NCBI GenBank assembly: GCA_034521495.1
Contig: JAXHMK010000018.1
Span: 62,001 to 126,000 of the forward strand
From: Balneolaceae bacterium
GTDB taxonomy: Bacteria; Bacteroidota; Rhodothermia; Balneolales; Balneolaceae
Direction: 5' to 3'
DNA: 64,000 bases
Of the stretch, positions 1-10,635 are shown piece after piece. How positions within the stretch are numbered: position 1 is the first letter of the stretch; every line of letters starts with the position of its first letter. The position numbers and the translations under genes were made by a program. Under the pieces are notes generated by a model. That model did not search any database, had not been told where the DNA came from, and was given only the letters and a program-made list of their open reading frames with translations.

Positions 1-1023
<1,023 letters not shown>

Positions 1024-1051
1024 TTAAAATTTAAAAGGTTTATTAACTACA

Positions 1052-1399
1052 CTACTCTTCATCCTGGTATGAAGCAATAGCTTCATCCAGTGTTTTATAG
1101 TGTTTGAATACAGTAATGAGTTTTGTGATAATGAGCAAGCTTTCAATTTTGTCGGTAGGATTTGCAATGCGCAGATCTCCGCCGGCTTTCTTCATGGTTG
1201 TGAGTGCTCCAATAAGCATTCCCAACCCTGATGAATTCATAAATTTTACTTTTCCGAGATCAACCACAACATTGGTTTTCTCTTTTTCTATTAACTCATG
1301 AAGTTCTTCATTCAAACTGACGGCATCAGGTCCGCCCATCACATTACCTTTAAACGAGATAATTACACAGTTGTATTTTTCAGAAACATTAAAACTCAT
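1052..1399 (-). CDS. STAS-domain anti-anti-sigma factor
   Basis: The 115-residue product is a single STAS domain of the SpoIIAA/RsbV type. The diagnostic stretch FMNSSGLGMLIGAL near residues 53-66 carries the serines that a cognate anti-sigma kinase phosphorylates in this family. In the unphosphorylated form such proteins bind the kinase and release a sigma factor or another partner. No partner kinase or phosphatase lies nearby. The gene starts 27 bp after secF on the same strand and ends just before a terminator, so it is probably the last gene of a secD-secF-STAS transcript. The coupling to protein export is unexplained. The family call is strong; the target is unknown. Confidence 0.88.
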   Translation of the reverse strand: MSFNVSEKYNCVIISFKGNVMGGPDAVSLNEELHELIEKEKTNVVVDLGKVKFMNSSGLGMLIGALTTMKKAGGDLRIANPTDKIESLLIITKLITVFKHYKTLDEAIASYQDEE

Positions 1400-1426
1400 A
1401 CGTTCGCTATTTCAGTTGATAGGTTG

Positions 1427-2344
1427 TTATGATTTGGCCTGCATTGCCCGTTTCTGAAGTTCTACAACGAGCGCGCTTGCTACAAAAAGAGAACTGTAAG
1501 TACCTAATATTACACCAATTACGAGTGCAAATGCAAAGCCTTTTAATACCTCTCCTCCAAAGATAAACAGCACAGTTACCACAAACAAGGTTGTTACTGA
1601 TGTGATTACGGTCCGGCTGAGAGTATCGTTTAAACTTTTATTAATCATATCTTTGAAATCCATGGTTTTATACACCAGTGAATTTTCTCTGATACGGTCA
1701 AAAACAACTACGGTATCATTCAAAGAATAACCTACAATTGTCAGGAATGCAGCAATAATGGTTTGATCGATACTTACATCGAAGGGAGCAAATTTTGCCA
1801 TTATCGTGAAAATTCCCAGCACAATGAGAACGTCATGCGCAAGTGCCGCAATGGCTCCGGCTGAGAAATACCAGCCCTTAAACCTTATAAAGATATAGAT
1901 GAAGACAACCGCCAGGGCAAAGATAATGGAGTACAGAGCTCCTACACGCAGATCCTCAGCAAAACGAGGCCCTACAAGGTCGGTTTTTTGAACCGTTACC
2001 GGGTTGTCTGGATACAAGCTGCTGAATTCAGACATGATCAACTCCCGGGTTTGGGTGATATCTTCTTCTGTATCAACACGCAGAAGAATTTCGCTTTCGG
2101 AACCAAATAGTTTTACTTCCGGGGTTGTACCGAGAGGCTCGCTAAGTTCACTTCTTATCTCGACAACATCTACCGCATTTTCAAAGTCGAATACAAATTC
2201 CTGCCCGCCCCGGAAATCAATTCCGTATGTCAGACCCATTGTAAAAATTGCAAAAATTGAAATGATAATTAATGAACCTGACAGGAAATAGGCTACTTTT
2301 GTGGCTTTAATAAAATCAAAACTTGGTGTTTCAAACCATCTCAT
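1427..2344 (-). CDS. secF: Protein translocase subunit SecF
   Basis: The 305-aa integral membrane subunit of the SecDF complex uses the proton gradient to pull exported proteins through the SecYEG channel on the periplasmic side. It has a first membrane segment at about residues 15-38, then the family motif GIDFRGGQEFVFDF, a periplasmic domain, and five more membrane segments in the C-terminal half. The block GYSLNDTVVVFDRIREN is the conserved transmembrane motif D of SecF. It begins 35 bp after secD and is clearly co-transcribed. Keeping SecD and SecF as separate proteins contrasts with the fused SecDF of many Bacteroidia. Length is normal. Confidence 0.97.
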   Translation of the reverse strand: MRWFETPSFDFIKATKVAYFLSGSLIIISIFAIFTMGLTYGIDFRGGQEFVFDFENAVDVVEIRSELSEPLGTTPEVKLFGSESEILLRVDTEEDITQTRELIMSEFSSLYPDNPVTVQKTDLVGPRFAEDLRVGALYSIIFALAVVFIYIFIRFKGWYFSAGAIAALAHDVLIVLGIFTIMAKFAPFDVSIDQTIIAAFLTIVGYSLNDTVVVFDRIRENSLVYKTMDFKDMINKSLNDTLSRTVITSVTTLFVVTVLFIFGGEVLKGFAFALVIGVILGTYSSLFVASALVVELQKRAMQAKS

Positions 2345-2379
2345 AATGTGTACCTGTTTATTTTAATTTTTTTATTTGT

Positions 2380-4221
2380 TTAACCGAAGTTAACGTCGGC
2401 GGTTTTATCACGTGTGAGGTAATCAACAACCACACGTGTAATGACAATTGCACTAAAGAGTGAAGAAACAATACCTGCCATTAACGTAACTGCAAAACCT
2501 TTAATCGGACCGACTCCAAAACTGTAGAGTATAATCGCTACGAAAAAAGTAGTCACGTTGGCATCCACAATAGCACTCATGGCATTAGCATACCCGTTAT
2601 CAATAGCAGCGCGAAGTGTTTTACCTCCCCTCATCTCTTCACGTATCCTGTCGAATATCAATACGTTTGCATCCACCGCCATACCGATCGTTAACACAAT
2701 ACCGGCAATTCCCGGAAGGGTAAGTGTGGCGTTAAAGGCAGCCAGGATTCCAAGAATAAATATAATATTGAGAATCAGTGCAAGATCGGCAATTCCACCT
2801 CCAGCGCGGTAATAAACAATCATAAAAAGTGCTACAACTACAAGACCAAAAAGAGTGGAATAGAGACCGGCTTGAATTGAATCTTCACCAAGTGATGCCC
2901 CCACGGTTCGTTCTTCAATAATATCAAGCGGGGCGGGAAGTGCACCTGAAAGCAGAATGTTTACAAGGTCTTCCGCTTCTTCAACCCCGCCGAGTCCTGA
3001 AATGGAGGATCGACCGTTGTTGATTTTATTCTGAACAGTTGGATATGAGTAGACATAACCATCCAGTACAATGGCTACGGGCCGTCCTATGTTGGCACCT
3101 GTAATGCGAGCCCATCGCCGGGCCCCTTCAGCATTCATAGACATGGAAACTTCGGCAGCATTTGTGGTTGGATCGAACGCCACCCGGGCTTCCGAAATTA
3201 CATCACCTGTCAATTCTATCTGGTTTCGGACAGCTATCAATTCATAAAGTTCGGTGCCGTTATCTTCTGCAAATGGTGTGGCTCCCCACATCAGTTCCAT
3301 ATTTCTTGGTATGAAACTCTGCACTTCTTCCTGTTGGATAAGCCTGTTTACAGTAGATGTGTCTCGTCCGGCGGAATATCCAAAAGAGTGTTGATTGGTT
3401 CCTCGGAGATCAAACACTTCAAGCAGGTTTGTTGTTTCATCATCAGCCTGTCCCAATGTGTCAGATTGTAACGTATCGGCCTGTTCTTGTTCCATCTGAT
3501 TGCTGAAATAATCTGCAATTTGCTGTTTTACAGCGTTGATCTCTTCCGGTTCGGGCAGAAGTCTGAACTCAAGACGTGCTGTTCCCCGTAAAAGATCCCG
3601 AACACGCTCTTGATCGTCCACGCCGGGAAGCTCAACTACAATTCGGTTGTTCCCCTGTTGAAGGATAGAAGGTTCGGTTACTCCATACCTGTCTACACGA
3701 GACCGGATAATTTCCATTGCCCGGTCAACTGCTTCGTCGCGTTGTTGCCTGAGATAGTTCGTTATCTCTTCATTTGAAGATCGACGCGTAATGTTATCTG
3801 CATCAGAACGATAATACCGGCTCAGTAATCCATCGGGATTCCGGCTTTCAAATTCAGCTACAAATTCATCAATAAAATCTGTTCGCTGTTCGAATGCCCG
3901 ATCTCTTGCCGTCTGTATGATTTCATCAAGTTCCTCATCCGCATATTCGCCGGCAAGTTCCTGCAGCAACTGGGGGGTTCCAACCTCAAGAGTTACATAC
4001 ATACCGCCCTGGAGATCAAGGCCCAGGGAGAGTGACTCCTCACGAAGCTGCTGTAATTTTGCTGCATTTTCTTCCTGGTACTGTACACGTTCAGACGGTA
4101 CCATATTTTCCATATGTCTCTGTTCCAGCTGCCATTGTATGGTTGGAAACAGATAGTAGATCGTCAGGCCAAGAAACAGGACGATACTACCAATTTTAAA
4201 TCCGTTATTTTGTGATTTCAT
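2380..4221 (-). CDS. secD: Protein translocase subunit SecD
   Basis: The 613-aa partner of SecF is the first gene of the operon. It has one N-terminal membrane segment (about residues 9-26) followed by the motif SLGLDLQGGMYVTLEV. A long periplasmic part contains RSRVDRYGVTEPSIL and ends in NILLSGALPAPL. Five C-terminal membrane helices include GMAVDANVLIFDRIREE, the conserved proton-path region. A low-complexity acidic stretch of about 40 residues rich in Q, D and E (roughly 240-285) is inserted in the periplasmic domain. The ATG at the complement of 4221 fits the signal-anchor start. Confidence 0.97.
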   Translation of the reverse strand: MKSQNNGFKIGSIVLFLGLTIYYLFPTIQWQLEQRHMENMVPSERVQYQEENAAKLQQLREESLSLGLDLQGGMYVTLEVGTPQLLQELAGEYADEELDEIIQTARDRAFEQRTDFIDEFVAEFESRNPDGLLSRYYRSDADNITRRSSNEEITNYLRQQRDEAVDRAMEIIRSRVDRYGVTEPSILQQGNNRIVVELPGVDDQERVRDLLRGTARLEFRLLPEPEEINAVKQQIADYFSNQMEQEQADTLQSDTLGQADDETTNLLEVFDLRGTNQHSFGYSAGRDTSTVNRLIQQEEVQSFIPRNMELMWGATPFAEDNGTELYELIAVRNQIELTGDVISEARVAFDPTTNAAEVSMSMNAEGARRWARITGANIGRPVAIVLDGYVYSYPTVQNKINNGRSSISGLGGVEEAEDLVNILLSGALPAPLDIIEERTVGASLGEDSIQAGLYSTLFGLVVVALFMIVYYRAGGGIADLALILNIIFILGILAAFNATLTLPGIAGIVLTIGMAVDANVLIFDRIREEMRGGKTLRAAIDNGYANAMSAIVDANVTTFFVAIILYSFGVGPIKGFAVTLMAGIVSSLFSAIVITRVVVDYLTRDKTADVNFG

Positions 4222-4333
4222 AATTTCTTCAGATAATCTTTTGAAAAAGGTTTAATCGTTAAATAATGATAGATATGAACAGAAGGCTGTTTTTGTAAGC
4301 ACCTCTGTTAAAAGGTTGACAGAGGAGAGAATA

Positions 4334-4891
4334 CTACGGAGCATTAATGCTGATTCCGCTGCTCAAAGGCTGGAGAAAATCGGCAGATCTTCGAAAAAAG
4401 AAGAAAAACTGGTTTTTATAAAATCCGTGATGATCGGTGCCGGTATCAGCTTTCAGGAATGAAACATTGAGATCCTGCGGAACCCAGTTGGCGAGAGCTT
4501 TTGCAGATTCAGAAAGAACAGAATTAAATCCCGATTTTTGGTTTTGAAAACTATTCCACTGATCAATTAACCAGTCCGATTGGGGTGAATGGTCATTTTC
4601 CCCTGGCTGTGAAACAAGGATTTTAAAATGATCTTTATGATTGGCAACCAGTTCAGAAGCTTCCTGAACTAATCCCCAAAAATCTCCGGTCTGGTCTGAT
4701 AACTCATTAATGGTATTCCTGAGTTCGATCTCACTTTCATTACCCGAAGAAACCACATTGTGATTCAACCACCGGGTAAATGCTGTTTTTTGAGCCTGGC
4801 TGGAGAACGGCACAATCAGGTGTGCAAGAAATCCTGCCATCAAACATGTGATGGTTGCCGACCGAAGGATATGGTGAATTCTGTTTTTCAT
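4334..4891 (-). CDS. Exported protein of unknown function
   Basis: I do not recognise this product of about 185 residues. The frame is open from the complement of 4930, but the ATG at the complement of 4891 (MKNRIHHIL) is preferred because it puts a basic start directly before a hydrophobic segment (ATITCLMAGFLAHLIVPF) with a likely cleavage after SSQAQ. The mature part is soluble, mostly helical in composition, and has no cysteines or clear motif. An odd run of phenylalanines (QFFFFFFRRSADF) lies near the C-terminus. It sits alone between secD and uvrA on the same strand, about 110 bp from each. It may be a lineage-specific periplasmic protein. Confidence 0.55.
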   Translation of the reverse strand: MKNRIHHILRSATITCLMAGFLAHLIVPFSSQAQKTAFTRWLNHNVVSSGNESEIELRNTINELSDQTGDFWGLVQEASELVANHKDHFKILVSQPGENDHSPQSDWLIDQWNSFQNQKSGFNSVLSESAKALANWVPQDLNVSFLKADTGTDHHGFYKNQFFFFFRRSADFLQPLSSGISINAP

Positions 4892-5016
4892 CAGACTTGT
4901 AAAAATATAGAGAAACCAATCAGTTGACAAACATTTTTTTTACACTAATGAAAGCCGATTTCAAATAACTAAAACCGATCAAAAAATGTGTTCAAATCGA
5001 TCTGCTACCTGATTTT

Positions 5017-7863
5017 CTACACAGAGGTTTTAGATCGTTTATGCTCTCTTTCAAATTCTTGTTTGAGATATCGGCCAGTATAGCTCTCGTCATTTTTTGC
5101 AAGATCTTCCGGAGTTCCTGCAGCGATAATTTCACCGCCGGCATGTCCGCCTTCCGGGCCGAGATCAATAATCCAGTCTGCCGCTTTGATAAGATCGAGA
5201 TTGTGTTCGATAACAATGACCGTATTTCCTTTATTAACCAACTTTTGGATTACATTGACCAGCATACGAACATCCTGGAAGTGGAGTCCGGTTGTCGGTT
5301 CATCCATAATATAGACCGTATCACCGGTGCCAATTTTTGAAAGTTCGCGCGAGAGTTTAATCCGCTGAGCCTCGCCGCCACTTAAGGTAGTACTGGATTG
5401 GCCAAGCGTCAGATATCCCAAACCAACCGAATTCAATGTTTTTAGTTTTCGTTTGATGGCGGGAATTGAATCAAAAAAGTCTTCCGCTTCACTGATTGGC
5501 ATCTGCAGTACATCAGAAATATTTTTGCCTTTATAGTGGATCTCAAGGGTTTCCCTGTTGTAGCGCTGACCGTTACAGGTTTCACAATCCACATACACAT
5601 CGGGCAGGAAGTTCATCTCAATTTTTCGAACACCATCGCCATTACATGCCTCACATCGGCCTCCTTTTACGTTGAATGAGAATCGTCCCTGGTCGTATCC
5701 CCGGATTTTAGATTCAGGAAGTTCGGCAAACAGAGAGCGAATATGATCGAATACCTTTGTATACGTTCCGGGATTAGATCGGGGTGTTCGCCCGATCGGG
5801 CTTTGATCAATAGAGATAACTTTATCCACATTCTCAATTCCTTCAAACTTTTGATAGGGAAGAGGTACATCTTTCGAATTATAAAACTCATTCGATAAGA
5901 TAGGGGTTATTGTCTGATTGATGAGGGAACTCTTTCCACTGCCACTTACGCCGGTTACACAGATAAACTTTCCAAGGGGTATTTCGAGGTCCACATCCTT
6001 AAGATTATGACCACTCGCCTTTTTAATTTTAAGAGTTCCGCCCGATCCTTTTCTTCGTTTATCAGGATAGGGAATGATCTCTTCATCTCTCAAAAATTTT
6101 GTGGTCATCGATTCGGGATCAAGCTCTTCCGGTTTGCCTTCGGTAACTATATATCCACCTTCTGTTCCGGCACCCGGCCCCAGGTCAACCACATAATCGG
6201 CATGTTCAATTGTTTCGCGGTCGTGTTCTACAACAATAACCGAATTTCCAAGGTCGCGAAGAGTTTCGAGGGAGTTTATCAGTTTAATGTTGTCTTTTTG
6301 ATGAAGTCCGATACTTGGCTCATCTAAAATGTAGAGTACGCCTACAAGCTGTGTTCCGATCTGCGTTGCCAGCCGGATTCGTTGAGCTTCGCCGCCGCTC
6401 AATGTTTGTGCTTCGCGGTCGAGGGTCAGGTAGTTCAGTCCTACATTCAGCAGGAAATCAAGTCGGTCAATGACCTCTTTTAGTACCTGTTGACCAATCT
6501 TTCGCTGACGTTCATTCAGTTTCAGATTGCCGATGGTTTTTCGAAGACTTGAAATATCCTGCTCAACAAGATCGTGAATGTTTAACCCATCAATTTTATA
6601 GGATAGTGCCTCGGGGTTGAGGCGGCCCCCACCACAATCGGGACATTTTATTTTTGACAGATACGCTTTCGCTTTATCGCGCTGTTTGTTGGATTTGCTC
6701 TCTTCGTACTGCTCCCGAATGATAGATCGCAGGCCGGAAAACTTATGTTTATAGGTTACATTATTCTTTTTGAAATCATAACTCACATTAAACTTCTGGT
6801 CACCGCCGCCTTCAAACAGAAGATCTAATGCCTCTTCCGGGAAATCTTCGATAGGAGTGTCGAAATCCAGATCAACTGTGTCCAGTACAGCTTTCAACTG
6901 TTTGAAGACAAAAATGTCTCTCGGTTCACCCAAAAACCGTATTGCCCCTTCATTAATTGTTTTTTCGGGATTTTGAATCACAAGTTCACGGCTTACATCA
7001 TACCGGTATCCGAGGCCATTGCAAGCTTTACAGGCACCATAGGGCGAATTAAAAGAGAAAAGATTGGGGGCCGGATCTTCATAGGAAAGTCCACTTTCGG
7101 GATCATATAAATTTTTACTGTACACCTTATCTTTGATCACGCCGTCTTTCTGTATTCCGAGGATCAAGTTTCCATCGGCCATTTCCAACGCCAGGTGAAC
7201 ACTTTCTGAAATTCGTTTTGCGCTGTTTTCCGATATCACGAACCGATCAACTACAACTTCTATATTATGTGTTTTATACCGGTCGAGTTTAATCTCTCCC
7301 TCAAGATCAATTAATTCACCATCCACCCGGGCTTTTATATAGCCCTGCTTTTTCATCTGCTCAAATAACTCCCTATAATGGCCTTTGCGTCCCCGAACTA
7401 CAGGAGCAAGGCAGTAAGCTTTAGTACCATGCTCAATCTCCATGATTGATGAAACAATCTGATCTGATGTTTGTTTTTCCATCTTATTACCAGATTCGTA
7501 GGAATAGGGCATACCAATGCGGGCGTACAGCAGCCGGAGAAAATCATATATTTCTGTGATTGTGCCAACTGTAGACCGGGGATTCCGGTTTGTTGTTTTC
7601 TGATCGATGGAAATAACGGGGGAGAGGCCATCAATAAAATCGATATCCGGGCGCTCCATCATACCCAGGAACTGCCGGGCGTAGGCAGAGAGCGATTCCA
7701 GGAAACGGCGTTGCCCTTCTGCATAAATCGTATCAAAGGCCAGCGATGATTTTCCCGAACCGGAGATACCGGTTAAAACCACAAACTGCTCCCGTGGGAT
7801 ATTAATATCTATGTTCTTGAGATTGTGTTCGCGGGCTCCGCGAATGACAATATTTTCTTGCAA
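5017..7863 (-). CDS. uvrA: UvrABC excision nuclease subunit A
   Basis: UvrA finds bulky DNA lesions and loads UvrB in nucleotide excision repair. The 948-aa product has full family length with two ABC ATPase modules. The first Walker A is GISGSGKSS (residues 32-40), with signature [12 protein letters not shown] and DEPSIGLHQ. The second module has [21 protein letters not shown] and [11 protein letters not shown]. Zinc-binding pairs are visible: [16 protein letters not shown], and the C-terminal finger CEACNGDG with CETCNGQR. The gene is monocistronic as far as the sequence shows and is divergent from the DAHP synthase gene. No uvrB or uvrC lies in the window. Confidence 0.98.
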   Translation of the reverse strand: MQENIVIRGAREHNLKNIDINIPREQFVVLTGISGSGKSSLAFDTIYAEGQRRFLESLSAYARQFLGMMERPDIDFIDGLSPVISIDQKTTNRNPRSTVGTITEIYDFLRLLYARIGMPYSYESGNKMEKQTSDQIVSSIMEIEHGTKAYCLAPVVRGRKGHYRELFEQMKKQGYIKARVDGELIDLEGEIKLDRYKTHNIEVVVDRFVISENSAKRISESVHLALEMADGNLILGIQKDGVIKDKVYSKNLYDPESGLSYEDPAPNLFSFNSPYGACKACNGLGYRYDVSRELVIQNPEKTINEGAIRFLGEPRDIFVFKQLKAVLDTVDLDFDTPIEDFPEEALDLLFEGGGDQKFNVSYDFKKNNVTYKHKFSGLRSIIREQYEESKSNKQRDKAKAYLSKIKCPDCGGGRLNPEALSYKIDGLNIHDLVEQDISSLRKTIGNLKLNERQRKIGQQVLKEVIDRLDFLLNVGLNYLTLDREAQTLSGGEAQRIRLATQIGTQLVGVLYILDEPSIGLHQKDNIKLINSLETLRDLGNSVIVVEHDRETIEHADYVVDLGPGAGTEGGYIVTEGKPEELDPESMTTKFLRDEEIIPYPDKRRKGSGGTLKIKKASGHNLKDVDLEIPLGKFICVTGVSGSGKSSLINQTITPILSNEFYNSKDVPLPYQKFEGIENVDKVISIDQSPIGRTPRSNPGTYTKVFDHIRSLFAELPESKIRGYDQGRFSFNVKGGRCEACNGDGVRKIEMNFLPDVYVDCETCNGQRYNRETLEIHYKGKNISDVLQMPISEAEDFFDSIPAIKRKLKTLNSVGLGYLTLGQSSTTLSGGEAQRIKLSRELSKIGTGDTVYIMDEPTTGLHFQDVRMLVNVIQKLVNKGNTVIVIEHNLDLIKAADWIIDLGPEGGHAGGEIIAAGTPEDLAKNDESYTGRYLKQEFEREHKRSKTSV

Positions 7864-7970
7864 TTGGAGTGGATTGAGATTAAAACTTTAAAGATACAAA
7901 GAGTTTGTAAGAACAACATCCACTTCAACAAGGAAAAAAAGAAACACATTCATTTTACAAACGCAGTGAT

Positions 7971-8143
7971 GCTGTCAAAAAAGGATGTGAGAGAAATCAA
8001 TATTCTCATTTTTGTCATACTGGACCCCAATCCGGTATCTCCAAGCATAGTTAAAGAGTGGAGATTCTGTCCCAAGGACTCCTTTGGAGAATCGAGCCTG
8101 CCCCGGGAATGCGGGGTTTATAATGACATCCTTTTTGGGCAGC
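7971..8143. repeat. Dispersed palindromic element, family R5 copy 1
   Basis: This fills most of the 426-bp divergent spacer between uvrA and the DAHP synthase gene. The ends are inverted repeats (GCTGTCAAAAAAGGATGT against GACATCCTTTTTGGGCAGC). Inside are smaller palindromes such as CTCCTTTGGAG and the CCCCGGGAATGCGGGG region. A near-identical copy lies at 31936-32109 and a partial, reversed copy at 58606-58711. It has no coding capacity and behaves like a mobile palindromic repeat. The rest of the spacer is AT-rich and probably holds both promoters. Confidence 0.75.
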
Positions 8144-8289
8144 CTTACGTAAAGTTGAATTTTTAAACTTTTGATTATGCTTGAAAGATATTATTAATCC
8201 ATACGTTTAATCGATTGCAGATTTAAACTTTATCAATTCGATAAATGATGCTTATATTTAAAGTCTTTTAACCGTATCTAAATGAACCA

Positions 8290-9690
8290 ATGAGTACAAT
8301 CGCCAAACGAGCAAATAAAATTGAAGTCCCCGATCTTATGGAAGGTAATGGATGGCATCCGCTTTCCTGGAATGATAAAGAGATCACACAGCTCCCCGAA
8401 TATCCCAGTACAGAGGAGTTACAAGATGCATTTGAAGATTTAAAAGCCTTACCTCCGCTGATTACATCCTGGGAGATTGAAGCACTGAAAGACAAACTTG
8501 CAAAAGTCTCCGATGGAAAAGCATTTTTATTGCAGGGTGGTGACTGTGCAGAAACGTTTGAAGGGTGCCGATCATCCAAATTGGTAAACCTATTAAAGGT
8601 GATGCTCCAGATGAGTTTCATCATGATTCATGAGATGGGCACCGAAGTGGTTCGGGTAGGACGTATTGCCGGTCAATACGCAAAACCCCGATCAAAGGAT
8701 TTTGAGATAGTTAACGGCGAAAAGATGCTCAACTATCGAGGAGATCTTATCAATAGCTATGAGCCAAATAAGGAAGCAAGAAAACCCGATCCACAGCGAT
8801 TGATCGAAGCATATCAAAAATCGGCCCTGTCATTGAATTTCTTACGGGCTTTAGCCGATGAGGGATTTGCCGATCTGCAGCATCCCGAACAATGGGAACT
8901 CGATTTTATGCATAACAATGAGTTCTATAAGGAGTACGAGGAGATGGTTAGTTCGATCAATAACTCCATTAAATTTATGGAGACGATCACTCCTAATAAC
9001 AGGTTTAATACGGCTCATAAAGTAGATATCTATACATCACACGAGGCATTGAACCTGTTTTATGATTCGGCTCAAACAAGAAGAGTTCCCCGGAAACAGG
9101 GATGGTTTAACCTTAGTTCTCACCTTGTATGGCTGGGAAATAGAACGCAGCAGTTAGACGGGGCTCATGTTGAATACCTGAAGGGAATCCAAAATCCTGT
9201 GGGTATAAAAGTTGGCCCTCCGTTTGATATTGACAATTTATTGAGCCTTTTAGACAATATTAATCCATCTCATGAGGCTGGAAAAATTGTTTTGATTACC
9301 AGGATGGGACAGGAGAATGTTGAGAAATATTTACCGTCTTACATCCGGGCTGTCAAACAAAACGGTCACCCTGTGGTTTGGAGTTGCGATCCTATGCATG
9401 GTAATACCTATGCTACTGATAACAACGTGAAAACCCGAAATTTCAAAGATATTCTTAAAGAGATACATCTGACTTTTGGTGTCCACCGATCTGAGGCAAG
9501 TTATCTTGGTGGTGTTCATCTTGAGCTTACAGGTGATAATGTAACAGAATGTGTGGGAGGTGCCAACGGGCTGAAAGAAGATGGGCTTAGTCATAACTAT
9601 GAAACCTATTGCGATCCTCGCCTTAATTACGAACAAAGTCTTGAAATGGCATTTCTCTTAGCAAAAGAATGGAATAAAAGTTACCAGTAA
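8290..9690 (+). CDS. Class II 3-deoxy-7-phosphoheptulonate synthase
   Basis: This cytosolic enzyme condenses phosphoenolpyruvate with erythrose 4-phosphate, the entry to the shikimate pathway. The 466-aa product matches the plant-type (AroA-II) family from end to end. Key blocks are FLLQGGDCAETF near residue 80 (metal-binding Cys), RVGRIAGQYAKPR (phosphate-binding Arg), HLVWLGNRTQQLDGAHVEY, GIKVGPPF, VLITRMGQ, WSCDPMHGNT and GGVHLELTGDNVTEC (His and Glu metal ligands). Class II enzymes may be feedback-controlled, but no extra regulatory domain is apparent. The gene stands alone and is followed by a small terminator. Confidence 0.96.
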   Translation: MSTIAKRANKIEVPDLMEGNGWHPLSWNDKEITQLPEYPSTEELQDAFEDLKALPPLITSWEIEALKDKLAKVSDGKAFLLQGGDCAETFEGCRSSKLVNLLKVMLQMSFIMIHEMGTEVVRVGRIAGQYAKPRSKDFEIVNGEKMLNYRGDLINSYEPNKEARKPDPQRLIEAYQKSALSLNFLRALADEGFADLQHPEQWELDFMHNNEFYKEYEEMVSSINNSIKFMETITPNNRFNTAHKVDIYTSHEALNLFYDSAQTRRVPRKQGWFNLSSHLVWLGNRTQQLDGAHVEYLKGIQNPVGIKVGPPFDIDNLLSLLDNINPSHEAGKIVLITRMGQENVEKYLPSYIRAVKQNGHPVVWSCDPMHGNTYATDNNVKTRNFKDILKEIHLTFGVHRSEASYLGGVHLELTGDNVTECVGGANGLKEDGLSHNYETYCDPRLNYEQSLEMAFLLAKEWNKSYQ

Positions 9691-9708
9691 GAAAGCTTTT
9701 TGAATATG

Positions 9709-9740
9709 AGGGAGAAAAATAGAATCTCCCTTATATTTTT
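9709..9740 (+). terminator. Terminator after the DAHP synthase gene
   Basis: A 7-bp stem (AGGGAGA at 9709-9715 with TCTCCCT at 9725-9731) is followed by TATATTTTT. It closes the DAHP synthase transcript 19 bp after the stop codon. Confidence 0.65.
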
Positions 9741-9972
9741 CATTTAAGAGAAAATTTACTCTCAATATTACGATCTGCACTTCTACTTTTTAACAGAGTA
9801 AATAGATCAAAGGGGACATCTATGTCTGTTTAAACAACTCTCCGCCAACTTTACAGTTCAGAAAAGACAGGTTGTCCATTATATAATGTCAAACGGTCTG
9901 TGAACGTTATAACAATGAAATAAATGCAGAAACCTGAATCAAGGTTGTCATTAAATTCATTGAAATTTTGGT

Positions 9973-9990
9973 TTGGCACCAAGGTTGCAA
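9973..9990 (+). promoter_or_regulatory. Sigma-54 (RpoN) -24/-12 promoter of hsp20
   Basis: The sequence TTGGCACCAAGGTTGCAA has the GG of the -24 box at 9975-9976 and the GC of the -12 box at 9987-9988, with exactly 10 bases between, matching the consensus TGGCAC-N5-TTGCA. Transcription would start near 10000, giving a 5' leader of about 40 nt before the hsp20 ATG at 10040. The upstream 230 bp of otherwise empty spacer (9741-9972) leaves room for an activator; it contains TGTCAAA at about 9887, a heptamer also found before the dnaJ promoter. Confidence 0.8.
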
Positions 9991-10039
9991 TATTAATAAG
10001 TGAAATAATGAATTAATCTTAACCAAATGGAGATTAGCT

Positions 10040-10468
10040 ATGACACTTATAAAATATAATCAACCTAAAACAGACGTCTTCGGAAAAAGATTTTCAGACA
10101 TCATGGATGAATTTTTCAATGATGCAGTGGCAACTCGGCAAAACAGATTTGCACCCAGCATTGATATTTCCGAGACGGACAATCAATATATGATTGATGT
10201 TGAAGTTCCCGGTATGAACAAAGATGATATCGAGCTCAACATTGAAAATAACACTTTAACGATTTCCGGCGAACGAAAGTTTAAGAAGAAAGAAGACAAT
10301 AAGCAGTATCACAGAGTTGAATCACACTATGGAAGCTTCAGTCGTTCTTTCACACTACCGGAAAATGTAGAAGTTGATAGTATTTCTGCTTCTTACAACA
10401 ATGGAATACTAAACATTACCGTTGATAAGAGTGAGCAGCAGACGAAGAAACAAATTAAAATTAAATAA
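10040..10468 (+). CDS. Hsp20/alpha-crystallin small heat-shock protein
   Basis: An ATP-independent holdase that forms oligomers and keeps unfolding proteins soluble until DnaK or ClpB can act. The 142-aa product has a short N-terminal arm, an alpha-crystallin domain from about residue 38 (IDISETDNQYMIDVEVPGMNKDD) to about 130, and the conserved closing strand NNGILNITVDK. The C-terminal tail is QIKIK, a variant of the usual I-x-I anchor. It has its own strong terminator and a sigma-54 type promoter, so it appears to be a single-gene transcript. The htrA gene follows after about 170 bp. Confidence 0.95.
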   Translation: MTLIKYNQPKTDVFGKRFSDIMDEFFNDAVATRQNRFAPSIDISETDNQYMIDVEVPGMNKDDIELNIENNTLTISGERKFKKKEDNKQYHRVESHYGSFSRSFTLPENVEVDSISASYNNGILNITVDKSEQQTKKQIKIK

Positions 10469-10516
10469 TTGAAGAACTGTTCTACTTAGTCCCCTAAAGA
10501 GAGCAGGTTAGTTAGC

Positions 10517-10555
10517 GCCGGAGCCGCATTGAATATGCGCCTCCGGCATCTTTTT
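10517..10555 (+). terminator. Strong terminator after hsp20
   Basis: A long hairpin has outer arms GCCGGAG (10517-10523) and CTCCGGC (10541-10547) and inner arms CGCAT and ATGCG. It is followed by ATCTTTTTG. It separates hsp20 from htrA. Confidence 0.88.
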
Positions 10556-10635
10556 GATACAAAGAAATTTTTGAACAATAAGATAAAAATTTCACGTTAA
10601 AGTACATTAAAAATCCAATTAAATATTTATCTAAG